Below, one piece after another: positions 16,994 to 25,507 of a stretch of 64,000 nucleotides of DNA. The DNA comes from Flavobacterium defluvii (GTDB lineage: Bacteria; Bacteroidota; Bacteroidia; Flavobacteriales; Flavobacteriaceae): assembly GCF_900129555.1 (NCBI RefSeq), contig NZ_FQWC01000007.1:124001-188000 (forward strand), written 5' to 3'. The notes under the pieces were generated by a model, which was not told the origin of the DNA, did no database searches, and saw nothing but the letters and a program-made list of their open reading frames with translations. Position 1 is the stretch's first letter, and each line of letters begins with the position of its first letter. The position numbers and the translations under genes are program-made.

Positions 16994-18592
16994 ATGAAAA
17001 ATATATTTAAAAGAAGCAGTGCAGTTGCTTTGACATTTTTAATGCTGATGTCATCATCTTGTTCGCAGGATTTTATCGATGTACCGGCAGAAGGAACTCC
17101 TACGATTGGTAATTATTACGATTCAGATGAAAAGCTTGATAATGCATCAAACGGATTGTACGGAATTGTATGGTTTAATATGAATAAATCGGCATTTTAT
17201 GGAATCACAGATGTTATTTCAGGAAATATGTACGCAAGTCAATATAATGATTTTGGAAAATTTACAGATTTGAGTTTTACCAATTCACAGGCATTTATTT
17301 CAGATGCATGGAGATCATGTTTTGGAGCAATTGCAAACTCAAATGCATATATAAACAATTTGCCTCAAAGTGTTGGGCCGGCAGTTAGTAACGAGGCATT
17401 AAACAATGCATTGGGAGAGGCTCATTTTATCAGAGCGTTTTCTTATTTCTTCTTAGTAAGACTTTGGGGAAATGTGCCAATTATCGAAAACAATGCTGAT
17501 TATTCTAAAAATTATGTTATCCCGAGTAATCCGGTTGCAGACGTTTATACTTTTATAGAAAACGACTTAAAATTTGCAATCGCTAATTTAAGATCAAAAA
17601 ACAGAGGTTCAAATTATGCTGCAAATGCACACGTGTCAAGCGGATCTGCAAAAGCATTTTTAGCAAAAGTGTATTTATATCAAAAGAAATATGAATTGGC
17701 AAGAGCAATGGCTCAGGAAGTTATCAATAGTGGAGAATTTAAGTTATTAGGAGGAGACGAACTTCCAACAAAATCTTTTGCAGATTTATGGCTTCAAAAA
17801 AATAATAACAACGAAGAGTCTATCTTTTCATGGCAATGGACAGGAGCAGGAACTTATTTTGAAGGAAACTTTTCAAACACATTATTCGCTCCGGAAAACA
17901 GATTGGTTGAAACAACGTATTCTGGACAAATTGCGCCATCTCAGGATTTAATTCATAATGTTTTTGAAAATGGAGATAAAAGAAGAATTGAAACTTTTAT
18001 GCTTCCGGGTGATTATTATCCAAACATCACGTATGCGCAGACGCTTGCTGTTGATTCTCCAAAACTTTTAGGATATACATTTGAATTAGCAAATGAAGCC
18101 CAAAATTCTGGAGCAGGATTAAAAAAATATGTAATCGGAAAAGAAAATTTGCCAATAACAGGACCATTCAATGCGCCATTTAATGGAGAAAGCAGTATGA
18201 ACAGCTACATGATGCGTTATGCTGAATTATTATTAATTCATGCCGAAGCAATTTTAGGATCTCAAACAGGAAGTACTACAGATGCAAATGCATTAAAATC
18301 ATACAATGCAGTTCGTAAAAGAGCAGGTTTAGCGCCAAAAACTGCTATTACTTTTGATGATATTTTTAGAGAAAGACGTGCAGAGTTGGCTTGTGAAGGA
18401 GATTATTATTTTGATTTAGGACGTCTTCCGTTCAGTCAGGCCAAAGCCATTTTAGAAGCACAAAACAGAGGAGATAAACAAAACGAAAAACACATTACCA
18501 TTTCGGCATCCAATCTTTTACTGCCTTATCCTGCAGATGATTTAATTAAAAATCCAAAATTAACAGAAGTAGCACCGTATACTTTTAAATAA
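16994..18592 (+). CDS. SusD/RagB glycan-binding lipoprotein
   Basis: Surface lipoprotein of 532 residues that caps the SusC barrel and captures glycan. The lipobox is SSSC with Cys23. The SusD pattern is clear: an N-terminal TPR-rich region with ALGEAHFIRAFSYFFLVRLWG (about 137-157), a variable middle, and the C-terminal RMRYAELLLIHAEA-like segment (about 409-422) followed by NAVRKRAGLAP and FRERRAELACEGDYYFDLGR. The start is 12 bases after the SusC stop. It pairs with the upstream SusC and the downstream TIG-domain binding protein. Confidence 0.96.
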   Translation: MKNIFKRSSAVALTFLMLMSSSCSQDFIDVPAEGTPTIGNYYDSDEKLDNASNGLYGIVWFNMNKSAFYGITDVISGNMYASQYNDFGKFTDLSFTNSQAFISDAWRSCFGAIANSNAYINNLPQSVGPAVSNEALNNALGEAHFIRAFSYFFLVRLWGNVPIIENNADYSKNYVIPSNPVADVYTFIENDLKFAIANLRSKNRGSNYAANAHVSSGSAKAFLAKVYLYQKKYELARAMAQEVINSGEFKLLGGDELPTKSFADLWLQKNNNNEESIFSWQWTGAGTYFEGNFSNTLFAPENRLVETTYSGQIAPSQDLIHNVFENGDKRRIETFMLPGDYYPNITYAQTLAVDSPKLLGYTFELANEAQNSGAGLKKYVIGKENLPITGPFNAPFNGESSMNSYMMRYAELLLIHAEAILGSQTGSTTDANALKSYNAVRKRAGLAPKTAITFDDIFRERRAELACEGDYYFDLGRLPFSQAKAILEAQNRGDKQNEKHITISASNLLLPYPADDLIKNPKLTEVAPYTFK

Positions 18593-18609
18593 TTTTAAAA
18601 ATATAAATT

Positions 18610-19671
18610 ATGAAAAATATAAAAATTGTTTCGTTAGCGGCATGCATGGCATGGATGTTATCCTTAATGCTTTTTACTTCATGCTCAAATGATGATAATA
18701 ATGGTTCCGAAGCTTACAGCGGTCCGCCGGTTATTGAATCAGTTTCTCCATCGGGATATAATGAAGATGGAAGCATGAAACCCTTAACTCCGGTTACAGT
18801 TGGAGACCCGAAGAATTATTATGTAATTCACGGAAAAGGATTGCTTTCAACTACGAAAATCTATTTTAATGATTATGATACGTATTTCAGACCCACTTTT
18901 GTAACTGATACAGATATTATTGTATTAATTGATGAAAACACACCATATGCAAACGCATCAAATAAATTAAAAGTAGTTACCAAAAGCGGTACAGCTCTTT
19001 TTGACTTTACAGTTGCACCGCCGGTTCCAACTTTCTCAGGGTTTAATTTTATTAATTGTGCAGAAGGCGATCAGGTAACTATTAAAGGTAAGTATTTCTT
19101 AAATCCGGTTGTAACACTTGCAAAAACAGCAACATTACCAGAAGTTCCGGTAACCGTAGTTTCTTCAACATTAGAAGAAATAGTGATCAAAGTTCCTGCA
19201 AATGCAGATAAAAGATATCTTGCCGTAACGAATATTTCTGGAACAGCGGTTTCTAAAGAAGCGATTGGAACTGCATTGTATGACGATAAATTGTACGGCA
19301 TGCAATGGGGAGGACCTTGGGCGGGAAAAGGTGTTGATTTTGAATATGATGGAGATTCTTATCAGGGTGAAAAATCATGGAAATGGGAATTCGGACAATG
19401 GGACGGTGGAAACTGGGGCTTCAATGTTGATATGACACCTTATAAAGCAATCAGAATGGCCGTTAAAGGATCTAAAAACGGTCAGGTTAATTTTAGTGTA
19501 AACGGAGGACCAAATTATGTAATTCCGGTTACAACTGCGTGGGTTTACATGGAAATTCCTTTAAATAAATTAGGAGATCCAACAAGCGTAACAATGTTAA
19601 CATTCCAGGAATCAAATAATGATGGTGGAAATACTGTATTGTTTGACGACATCGGATTTGTATTAAAATAA
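18610..19671 (+). CDS. Surface glycan-binding lipoprotein with IPT/TIG domains
   Basis: Lipoprotein of 353 residues, lipobox TSC with Cys25. Two Ig-like IPT/TIG domains are recognisable: one opening PPVIESVSPSGYNEDG (about 40-133) and one containing EGDQVTIKGKYFLNP (about 135-222). The last 130 residues form a separate beta-rich domain with many tryptophans (MQWGGPW, KSWKWEFGQWDGGNWG) and the closing NTVLFDDIGF, like a carbohydrate-binding jelly-roll. Its place right after susD matches SusE/SusF-type surface glycan-binding proteins. It probably holds the mannan chain at the surface. The fold is recognised by pattern; no catalytic residues are evident. Confidence 0.85.
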   Translation: MKNIKIVSLAACMAWMLSLMLFTSCSNDDNNGSEAYSGPPVIESVSPSGYNEDGSMKPLTPVTVGDPKNYYVIHGKGLLSTTKIYFNDYDTYFRPTFVTDTDIIVLIDENTPYANASNKLKVVTKSGTALFDFTVAPPVPTFSGFNFINCAEGDQVTIKGKYFLNPVVTLAKTATLPEVPVTVVSSTLEEIVIKVPANADKRYLAVTNISGTAVSKEAIGTALYDDKLYGMQWGGPWAGKGVDFEYDGDSYQGEKSWKWEFGQWDGGNWGFNVDMTPYKAIRMAVKGSKNGQVNFSVNGGPNYVIPVTTAWVYMEIPLNKLGDPTSVTMLTFQESNNDGGNTVLFDDIGFVLK

Positions 19672-19697
19672 AAAAAATATCAAGTTGAGTTAGTTTG

Positions 19698-19735
19698 AGA
19701 TATTCCCTAATTGAAAAGTTAGGGAATATCTTTTT
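19698..19735 (+). terminator. Hairpin terminator or attenuator inside the locus
   Basis: A perfect stem, AGATATTCCCTAA pairing with TTAGGGAATATCT around an 8-base loop, is followed by a T-run. It lies between the TIG-domain protein and the GH27 gene, so it may separate highly expressed binding and transport genes from the enzyme genes by partial termination. Confidence 0.75.
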
Positions 19736-19760
19736 ATAATGTATTTTAAAATTTTATAAA

Positions 19761-20993
19761 ATGAAGAAAATAATTTTAGGATTAGCTTTATGTGTTTCTT
19801 TTTTTGGCTTTAGCCAGGGAAATACACACACGCAGACAGCCGGAAAATTTGAAGGTTTAGCCATGACGCCGCCAATGGGATGGAACTCATGGAATACATT
19901 CGCAACTAATATCGATGAAAAATTAGTAAAAGAAACGGCTGATATTATGGTTTCATCAGGATTGGCCGCCGCGGGTTATAACTATATAGTATTAGACGAT
20001 GGCTGGATGACAAAAGAACGTGATACAAATGGAGATTTGGTTCCGGATCCGGTAAAATTTCCTAACGGAATGAAAGCCTTAATTGATTACGTACACAGCA
20101 AAGGTTTAAAATTTGGTTTGTACAATTGTGCAGGAACGCAAACCTGCGCCGGATATCCGGGAACTCGCGGTTACGAATATCAGGATGCCCGTTTTTATGC
20201 CAAATTAGGAATCGATTTCCTAAAATACGATTGGTGTAACACAAAAGGAATTACAGCGCCAGAAGCTTATACAACAATGAGCAACGCACTAAAAACTGCC
20301 GGAAGACCTATCGTTTTCAGTCTTTGCGAATGGGGAGACAATCAGCCGTGGGAATGGGGAAAACCTGTCGGAAATCTTTGGAGAATTTCGGGAGATATTT
20401 ATCCTTGTTTTGACTGCGAATTCAAACATCCTGAAAACTGGTCGTCTTGGGGATTTATGAAAATTGCAGAAATGCGAAAAGACATTCGTAAATACTCAGG
20501 GCCCGATCACTGGAATGATTTTGATATGATGGAAGTTGGAAACGAAATGAACGATACCGAAGATAAATCGCATTTTGCGATGTGGTGTATGCTTTCGTCG
20601 CCATTATTTACAGGAAACGATTATAGAAAAATGTCAAAAGAAACGCTGGCAATTTTAACTAATAAAGAATTGATTGCCATAAATCAGGATAAATTAGGAA
20701 TTCAGGGTTTTAAACATTCGGCTGAGGATGGACTGGAAGTTTGGGTAAAACCTTTGTCAGATGGAAACTGGGCTGTAACTTTTTTAAACAGAAGTGAAGT
20801 TTCGAAAAAAATTAATTTCGACTGGAAAAAAAATGCAATAAAAGATGTAGATTTCGGCTATGAAGCTGACTTTCAAAAAACAACGTTTAAACTAAAAAAT
20901 CTTTGGACAAATAAAGATGCAGGAAACACAAAAAAGAATTTTACAGCAGAATTAGCTTCACATGATTGCATAACATTAAAATTGTCTCTTTAA
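19761..20993 (+). CDS. GH27 alpha-galactosidase, secreted
   Basis: Removes alpha-1,6-linked galactose side chains from galactomannan or galactoglucomannan. It has 410 residues with a signal peptide (about 1-19, FFGFSQ), so it is probably periplasmic. Hallmarks are MTPPMGWNSWN (35-45), VLDDGW (77-82), the nucleophile Asp157 in FLKYDWCN, and the acid/base Asp212 in WRISGDI, followed by DHWNDFDMMEVGN. A small C-terminal beta domain (about 315-410) is normal for GH27. A terminator-like hairpin precedes it; the GH5 gene follows after 11 bases. Its presence indicates that the target mannan carries galactose branches. Confidence 0.94.
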   Translation: MKKIILGLALCVSFFGFSQGNTHTQTAGKFEGLAMTPPMGWNSWNTFATNIDEKLVKETADIMVSSGLAAAGYNYIVLDDGWMTKERDTNGDLVPDPVKFPNGMKALIDYVHSKGLKFGLYNCAGTQTCAGYPGTRGYEYQDARFYAKLGIDFLKYDWCNTKGITAPEAYTTMSNALKTAGRPIVFSLCEWGDNQPWEWGKPVGNLWRISGDIYPCFDCEFKHPENWSSWGFMKIAEMRKDIRKYSGPDHWNDFDMMEVGNEMNDTEDKSHFAMWCMLSSPLFTGNDYRKMSKETLAILTNKELIAINQDKLGIQGFKHSAEDGLEVWVKPLSDGNWAVTFLNRSEVSKKINFDWKKNAIKDVDFGYEADFQKTTFKLKNLWTNKDAGNTKKNFTAELASHDCITLKLSL

Positions 20994-21004
20994 AATTTAA
21001 ATTT

Positions 21005-21973
21005 ATGATGAAGTTTAAAAAGTTAATTACAATTACATTCCTATTAATGTGTGTTTCTATAAATGCACAATTCGTTAAAAAACACGGACAATTAAGTCTT
21101 CTGGGAACTCAGCTGATTGATAAAAATAACGAACCCATAGTTTTACGCGGACTAAGTTTTGGCTGGCATAGTATGTGGCCTAGATTTTATAATGAAAAAG
21201 CAGTAAGCTGGCTCAAAAAAGACTTTAATTGCAATGTGGTTCGTGCCGCAATGGGAATTGAACTTGGCGATTACTCCTATACTAATGATCCGCAGTTTTC
21301 AAAAGAAAAAATCGAAGCCGTAATAAACGGAGCAATCAAATCTGATATATATGTAATTATTGATTGGCACAGTCATAATGTTAATTTAAAAGAAGCAAAA
21401 GCATTCTTTGCCGAAATGTCTCAAAAGTATGGTAAGTATCCTAATATAATATATGAGATATTTAATGAACCGGATTATGAAACGTGGTGGGAAGTAAAAA
21501 CCTATGCCGAAGAAGTAATAAGTGTAATTAGAGAAAATGATCCCAACAATATTATATTGGTTGGATCGCCGCATTGGGATCAGGATGTAGACCTTCCGGC
21601 AGAAGATCCAATTTTAGGATACAATAATATAATGTATACTATGCACTTTTATGCAGCCACCCACGGCAAAGAATTAAGAGACCGTACTGATTTAGCTTTA
21701 AAAAGAGGTATACCCATATTTGTATCCGAATCTGCCGGAATGGAAGCTTCAGGTGATGGACCATTAAACTTAAAAGCCTGGCAGGAATATATCGACTGGA
21801 TGGAATCAAAAAAACTTAGCTGGATAACATGGTCGGTTTCTGATAAAGATGAAACGTGTTCAATTTTAAAGAAATCTGCGAAATCAGATGGAAAATGGAA
21901 AGATGAAGATTTAAAAGAATCTGGAATAAAAGTTCGTGAGTTTTTAAGAAAATATAATAATAGCCAAGAGTAA
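21005..21973 (+). CDS. GH5 endo-beta-1,4-glucanase-like enzyme, secreted
   Basis: GH5 hydrolase of 322 residues. The chosen start is the ATG at 21005, which yields a clean signal peptide (MMKFKKLI... to INAQ); an upstream in-frame ATG at 20966 would overlap the GH27 gene and bury the signal. The TIM barrel shows RGLSFGWHS (48-56), DWHSHN (120-125), the acid/base Glu155 in YEIFNEP and the nucleophile Glu242 in FVSESAG. The overall pattern looks like GH5_2 cellulases. In a mannan locus it may cut glucose-containing stretches of glucomannan. Exact subfamily and specificity were judged by eye. Confidence 0.85.
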   Translation: MMKFKKLITITFLLMCVSINAQFVKKHGQLSLLGTQLIDKNNEPIVLRGLSFGWHSMWPRFYNEKAVSWLKKDFNCNVVRAAMGIELGDYSYTNDPQFSKEKIEAVINGAIKSDIYVIIDWHSHNVNLKEAKAFFAEMSQKYGKYPNIIYEIFNEPDYETWWEVKTYAEEVISVIRENDPNNIILVGSPHWDQDVDLPAEDPILGYNNIMYTMHFYAATHGKELRDRTDLALKRGIPIFVSESAGMEASGDGPLNLKAWQEYIDWMESKKLSWITWSVSDKDETCSILKKSAKSDGKWKDEDLKESGIKVREFLRKYNNSQE

Positions 21974-21992
21974 AAAAAACTCTTTTAGAAAC

Positions 21993-22026
21993 AAAAAGCC
22001 TGTTCAAATTTGAGCAGGCTTTTTTG
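21993..22026 (+). terminator. Rho-independent terminator at end of mannan locus
   Basis: AAAAAGCCTG pairs with CAGGCTTTTT, with complementary bases in the loop (TTCAAATTTGAG), followed by T-rich sequence. It lies 20 bases past the last GH5 stop and marks the right end of the locus. Confidence 0.85.
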
Positions 22027-22177
22027 TTTTTTAGAACTAAATATCAGCGTTTAGAACAATCAATTCTGAAAGTGTTTAAGGATGTTGTTTTTGTAAGAAT
22101 TTTTATCGTGACTTATAATTGTATGTATTATAGTGAATTTGTTTTTTAAATTGTGTTCTTGTTTTTTAATTTTAAAC

Positions 22178-22202
22178 ATACCCCTAAAAAAAATAGGGGT
22201 AT
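22178..22202. promoter_or_regulatory. Perfect palindrome upstream of porin
   Basis: ATACCCCTA, seven A, then TAGGGGTAT: a perfect 9-bp inverted repeat in the 593-base gap 21974-22566. The gap is otherwise AT-rich with no ORF longer than a few codons. It could be a regulator operator or a hairpin in the porin leader; the weak following T-tract argues against a plain terminator. Confidence 0.5.
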
Positions 22203-22566
22203 TGTTTTTAAAATACATTTTTAAGTCTTTTTTTGGTGTTTTTTACATGTGGTAAATGCTTAAAACCCTCATTTTTTATGTTTAAATTGTAAAATTGTGT
22301 TATTGAATTTTCAAAAACAAAACGCTATTAATGTCAAATCACGATTATTGGCAGTTTAATTTTTGTAATCCATAATTCTTCGTTGAAAACGTCAAAAAAG
22401 TACTTTCTGATTATTCTACTCATACAAAAGTTAATAAATTCGCTAATGAAAATGAGGAGGTTTTAGGGGAAAGATTCAAGGTTTTAAAAATGACTTATAC
22501 TATTAAACTAGATATATAAACGATTAACTAACCAAAATCAATTAATAACTAAAAACCAATTAACAC

Positions 22567-23637
22567 ATGAAAAGAGTATTTTACATTTTAGCTGCCACGT
22601 TAACGAGTTCTTTTGCCTTTGCACAAGAGGATGATAAACCTACTTCACCAGCAACAACTTGGGGAGGGTCTGCGGATGCTTATTATAAATATGATTTTTC
22701 TAAACAAATGAACGGATTAACGAGCTTTACCAACTCACAAGATTCGTTTGAATTAGGAATGGCTTCGATCGAGGCAGGTCATACATTTGGAAAAGCTTCT
22801 GTTTTTGTAGACTTAGGTTTCGGAAAAAGAGCAGGAGAGTTCTCATATAATGAAACAACAGATAAAGATATAAATGCTAAATTTTTAATTAAACAATTAT
22901 TTTTCACTTACCAGATTACAGACGAATTTAAAGTTGTTGCCGGTAGTTTTGGTACACACATTGGGTATGAAGTATTAGATGCCGTAGATAATAAAAACTA
23001 CAGTATGTCTTATGCCTTCTCATATGGGCCATTCTTTAATACAGGGGTAAAAGCTCAGTATACATCAGGGAAATTTACGGCTATGTTTGGTATAACTAAC
23101 CCAACAGATTTTAAATCAGCCATGGATGCCGGTTCAACTCAAAAAACATACATCGGACAAGTGGGATACATTGGAGAAACCGGAAGTGCCTATTTAAATT
23201 TTACATCAGGAAGCAGCAACCCTGCGTCTGACGAAAACAAAACTCAGTTTGATTTAACAGCTTCTAAAACAATAAGCGATAGTTTTGGTTTAGGTTTAAA
23301 TGCAACTTATGCTAAAACTAAAAATGATTTCGATTCAACTTTAGATGGCGAGTGGTTCTCATTAGTAGGATATGCAAATTACTCTTTCAGCCCATCATTA
23401 TTATTGGCTTACAGAGTTGAATATTTCGATGCAAAAGATGCAGCTCCAAGTTTAGGCACATTAACAGGATCTAGCGTATTTGCTAATACAGTTTCATTAA
23501 ATTACAAAGTTGGAAAACTTACAATTATTCCCGAGTTAAGATACGACGCTGCTTCTGAAGATATTTTCTTAGATAGCGATGCTGCTCCAACAGGAGGTTC
23601 ATTTTTCGCTTTGCTTGCTACAACATACTCTTTCTAG
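22567..23637 (+). CDS. Outer-membrane beta-barrel porin (BBP2/OmpL-like)
   Basis: Predicted outer-membrane barrel of 356 residues with a signal peptide ending SFAFAQ. Alternating amphipathic strands run through the mature part and the protein ends in Phe (TTYSF), the usual barrel terminus. The opening WGGSADAYYKYDF and SVFVDLGFGKRA resemble the putative beta-barrel porin-2 family. It is a single gene with its own long leader and a hairpin after it. From memory, close relatives in flavobacteria often sit beside ammonium-transporter genes, but none is present here, so the substrate is unknown. Confidence 0.8.
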   Translation: MKRVFYILAATLTSSFAFAQEDDKPTSPATTWGGSADAYYKYDFSKQMNGLTSFTNSQDSFELGMASIEAGHTFGKASVFVDLGFGKRAGEFSYNETTDKDINAKFLIKQLFFTYQITDEFKVVAGSFGTHIGYEVLDAVDNKNYSMSYAFSYGPFFNTGVKAQYTSGKFTAMFGITNPTDFKSAMDAGSTQKTYIGQVGYIGETGSAYLNFTSGSSNPASDENKTQFDLTASKTISDSFGLGLNATYAKTKNDFDSTLDGEWFSLVGYANYSFSPSLLLAYRVEYFDAKDAAPSLGTLTGSSVFANTVSLNYKVGKLTIIPELRYDAASEDIFLDSDAAPTGGSFFALLATTYSF

Positions 23638-23667
23638 AGATAAAGATTGATATTTTTTTTTTTTTTT

Positions 23668-23707
23668 GGAGCTGTCGAAACATACTAATGTTTTGGCAGC
23701 TTTTTTA
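23668..23707 (+). terminator. Terminator after porin gene
   Basis: The imperfect hairpin AGCTGTCGAAACAT / ATGTTTTGGCAGCT is followed by TTTTTT. A 15-base poly-T run (23653-23667) lies directly before it. Confidence 0.7.
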
Positions 23708-23715
23708 TTTTTTTT

Positions 23716-23792
23716 GTTTCAGGTTTCAAGTTTGAAGTTTCAAGTTTGAAGTTTCAAGTTTCAGGTTTCAGGTTTGAAGTTTCAGGTTTGAA
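23716..23792. repeat. Heptanucleotide minisatellite, 11 units
   Basis: Eleven uninterrupted 7-base units of the types GTTTCAA, GTTTCAG and GTTTGAA. GTTTCAA and GTTTGAA both contain a short self-complementary TTCAA/TTGAA core, so the array can fold on itself. A family F copy (23842-23868) lies after it. The rest of the gap 23638-23980 has no ORF. Confidence 0.9.
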
Positions 23793-23921
23793 GTTTTGAT
23801 CATCCTAATATTGTTTAATTGTATATCATCCCATTTTATTTGTAGAGACGTACTGCAGTGCGTCTTCCCTTTATTATTGAATGTTTTATAAATAAATATT
23901 TTATTGCTGCTAGTACAAAAA

Positions 23922-23962
23922 ATAAAAACGCATTTCTAAAATTCATAGAAATGCGTTTTTAT
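23922..23962. terminator. Bidirectional terminator, long perfect hairpin
   Basis: A 15-bp perfect stem AAAAACGCATTTCTA / TAGAAATGCGTTTTT with a 7-base loop lies just past the stop of the minus-strand amidase gene. A-tract and T-tract on the two sides allow termination in both directions. Confidence 0.85.
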
Positions 23963-23980
23963 ATTTTTTAAAACAGCTGT

Positions 23981-24886
23981 TTACTGTATCTGTTTTTTGT
24001 AAATTGAATAGATTGTATCAATTGTTTTTCGATCTAAAACAGATGTTGCATCAGTTTGGATATAATGTAGTTTAAAAGCCTGTATCGCCGCAGAAAGATT
24101 TTTAGTATTATAACCAATAATTCTCAATGCAGGTTCAATTTTAAAATCAAAAGGAGCTTCTTCTAAAACTTCATCCGGCCAGATTCCAAAACCTTTTTCG
24201 GCTAATGTTTTCCACGGAAATAAGGCACTAGGATCTTGTTTTCTTCCCGGTGCAATGTCAGCATGACCTAAAAAGTTTTGAGTTGGAATATTATAATCTT
24301 TTTTAAGTTTTGTCAATAATGCGACTAAACTGTTTATTTGAGCTTCAGTAAAAGGTTTAAACCCATTATTGTCTAGTTCAATTCCTATAGATGAAGAATT
24401 TAAATCAGTATTTTTTCCCCATGTTGATGCTCCGGCATGCCAGGCTCTTAAATAATCATTCAGCATTTGAACTACTTTTCCGTTTTCAGAAATCACATAA
24501 TGAGCACTAACCTGAGTTTTGGTTTTAGTAAACGTATTTATGGTCTGCTGAAGAGAATCCTGAGCTGTGTGGTGAATAATAACAAAACTTGGTTTTCTTA
24601 AGTTGAAATTTACAGTACCAATCCATTCCGTACTAATGCCGTTTAATAAAGCTGTAGAACCAGTTTTAGATAGGGTGTCTTTTACAATTCCTAATTGTGA
24701 AGCATAAGTAGTATCAATAATCAGCGGACTTACCGGCGGAATTGTTTGAGCTTCTTTACTCGTGATTTGATTTTCTAAAGTTTTCAACTGTTGATCATAA
24801 GCCTTTTCGGTATGCTTATAAGGATTAGTTGAGCAAGAAGTAATGATAATTGCTAAAATCAAATAACAAAAATGTTTTTTTACCAT
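23981..24886 (-). CDS. N-acetylmuramoyl-L-alanine amidase lipoprotein (AmiD-like)
   Basis: Cell-wall hydrolase that cleaves the bond between N-acetylmuramic acid and the stem peptide. It has 301 residues with lipobox ITSC (Cys18). The amidase_2 zinc domain spans about 95-230: FVIIHHTAQD (His105 or His106 as ligand), the SIGIELDNNG segment with Glu170, LGHADIAPGRKQDPSALFPW with His208 and Asp218. A C-terminal helical region (about 240-301) resembles the peptidoglycan-binding tail of AmiD. The position in the envelope is probably the inner leaflet of the outer membrane. It is followed downstream by a strong bidirectional terminator. Confidence 0.9.
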   Translation of the reverse strand: MVKKHFCYLILAIIITSCSTNPYKHTEKAYDQQLKTLENQITSKEAQTIPPVSPLIIDTTYASQLGIVKDTLSKTGSTALLNGISTEWIGTVNFNLRKPSFVIIHHTAQDSLQQTINTFTKTKTQVSAHYVISENGKVVQMLNDYLRAWHAGASTWGKNTDLNSSSIGIELDNNGFKPFTEAQINSLVALLTKLKKDYNIPTQNFLGHADIAPGRKQDPSALFPWKTLAEKGFGIWPDEVLEEAPFDFKIEPALRIIGYNTKNLSAAIQAFKLHYIQTDATSVLDRKTIDTIYSIYKKQIQ

Positions 24887-24918
24887 GGTTAATTACATTT
24901 GTGATAGAATTAGAACAA

Positions 24919-25467
24919 TTATTCCTGAACTTTTTCAGCTGGCTTTTCTTCTTCTTTTATATCTTTTGAATCTTTATCTTTTTTCTTTTTTGATTTTGTT
25001 TTCTTAACCTCTTTAAAATCAGCCATGAAGTTATTATATTTCTCTATTTGGTCAGGATTTAAAAAAGCGGTTATTTTTTTAGTCATGGCTTCTTTTAGAG
25101 CTTTTAGCTGCTCCATTTTTTCGTCCTGGCTGCTGCTTTCATTTTTTATAAGAATTCCTTGTTCTCTCAAACCATCGGCAAAAACATTTGTAATTGCAAT
25201 TGCCTGAAGCTCGTCAAGATTTACTACCGGTTTCATCTGTTCAACGATCTTAGCAGCTGTTTCTTCAACAGGAATTTCTTTAGGTTTACTTGTGTTTTGC
25301 TGCGGACCACCCATCATGCTTCTGTCCATACCCATTCCGCCGGCTCTTCCGTAGCCACCATAGCCATTGCCGTAACCATTACCATATCCGTTTCCGTATT
25401 GAGCCGAAGCAAAATTGAAACAGAATAACGTAAAAACCAGAATAATTAAGTTTTGAGTAGCTTTCAT
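24919..25467 (-). CDS. Secreted Gly/Tyr-rich N-terminus, Lys-rich C-terminus protein
   Basis: Function not recognised. It has 182 residues with a signal peptide (about 1-22, NFASAQ). The mature start is a low-complexity run of YGNG repeats, then GRAGGMGMDR. The middle (about 65-145) is helical and charged, containing LNPDQIEKYNNFM, reminiscent of the small periplasmic Spy/CpxP-like helical proteins in Bacteroidota that carry an LTPEQ-type motif. The C-terminus is a Lys/Glu-rich tail (KKTKSKKKKDKDSKD). It lies between rimO and the amidase, all on the minus strand with gaps of 40 and 32 bases, so it may share their transcript. Confidence 0.65.
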   Translation of the reverse strand: MKATQNLIILVFTLFCFNFASAQYGNGYGNGYGNGYGGYGRAGGMGMDRSMMGGPQQNTSKPKEIPVEETAAKIVEQMKPVVNLDELQAIAITNVFADGLREQGILIKNESSSQDEKMEQLKALKEAMTKKITAFLNPDQIEKYNNFMADFKEVKKTKSKKKKDKDSKDIKEEEKPAEKVQE

Positions 25468-25507
25468 AAAGTGTTTTAGTCTAAGTTAACAATAGTTTAC
25501 GGTAAAT

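Noticed and set aside
20966..21004. Upstream start for the second GH5 enzyme
   Set aside because: It would overlap the GH27 coding end and place charged residues before the signal peptide; the ATG at 21005 gives a standard one.
22331..22375. Short frame (MSNHDYWQF...) in the porin leader
   Set aside because: Only 14 codons, no recognisable family and no evidence of translation.
23716..23792. Tandem repeats as a CRISPR array
   Set aside because: Units are 7 bases and contiguous, with no spacers, and there are no cas genes.
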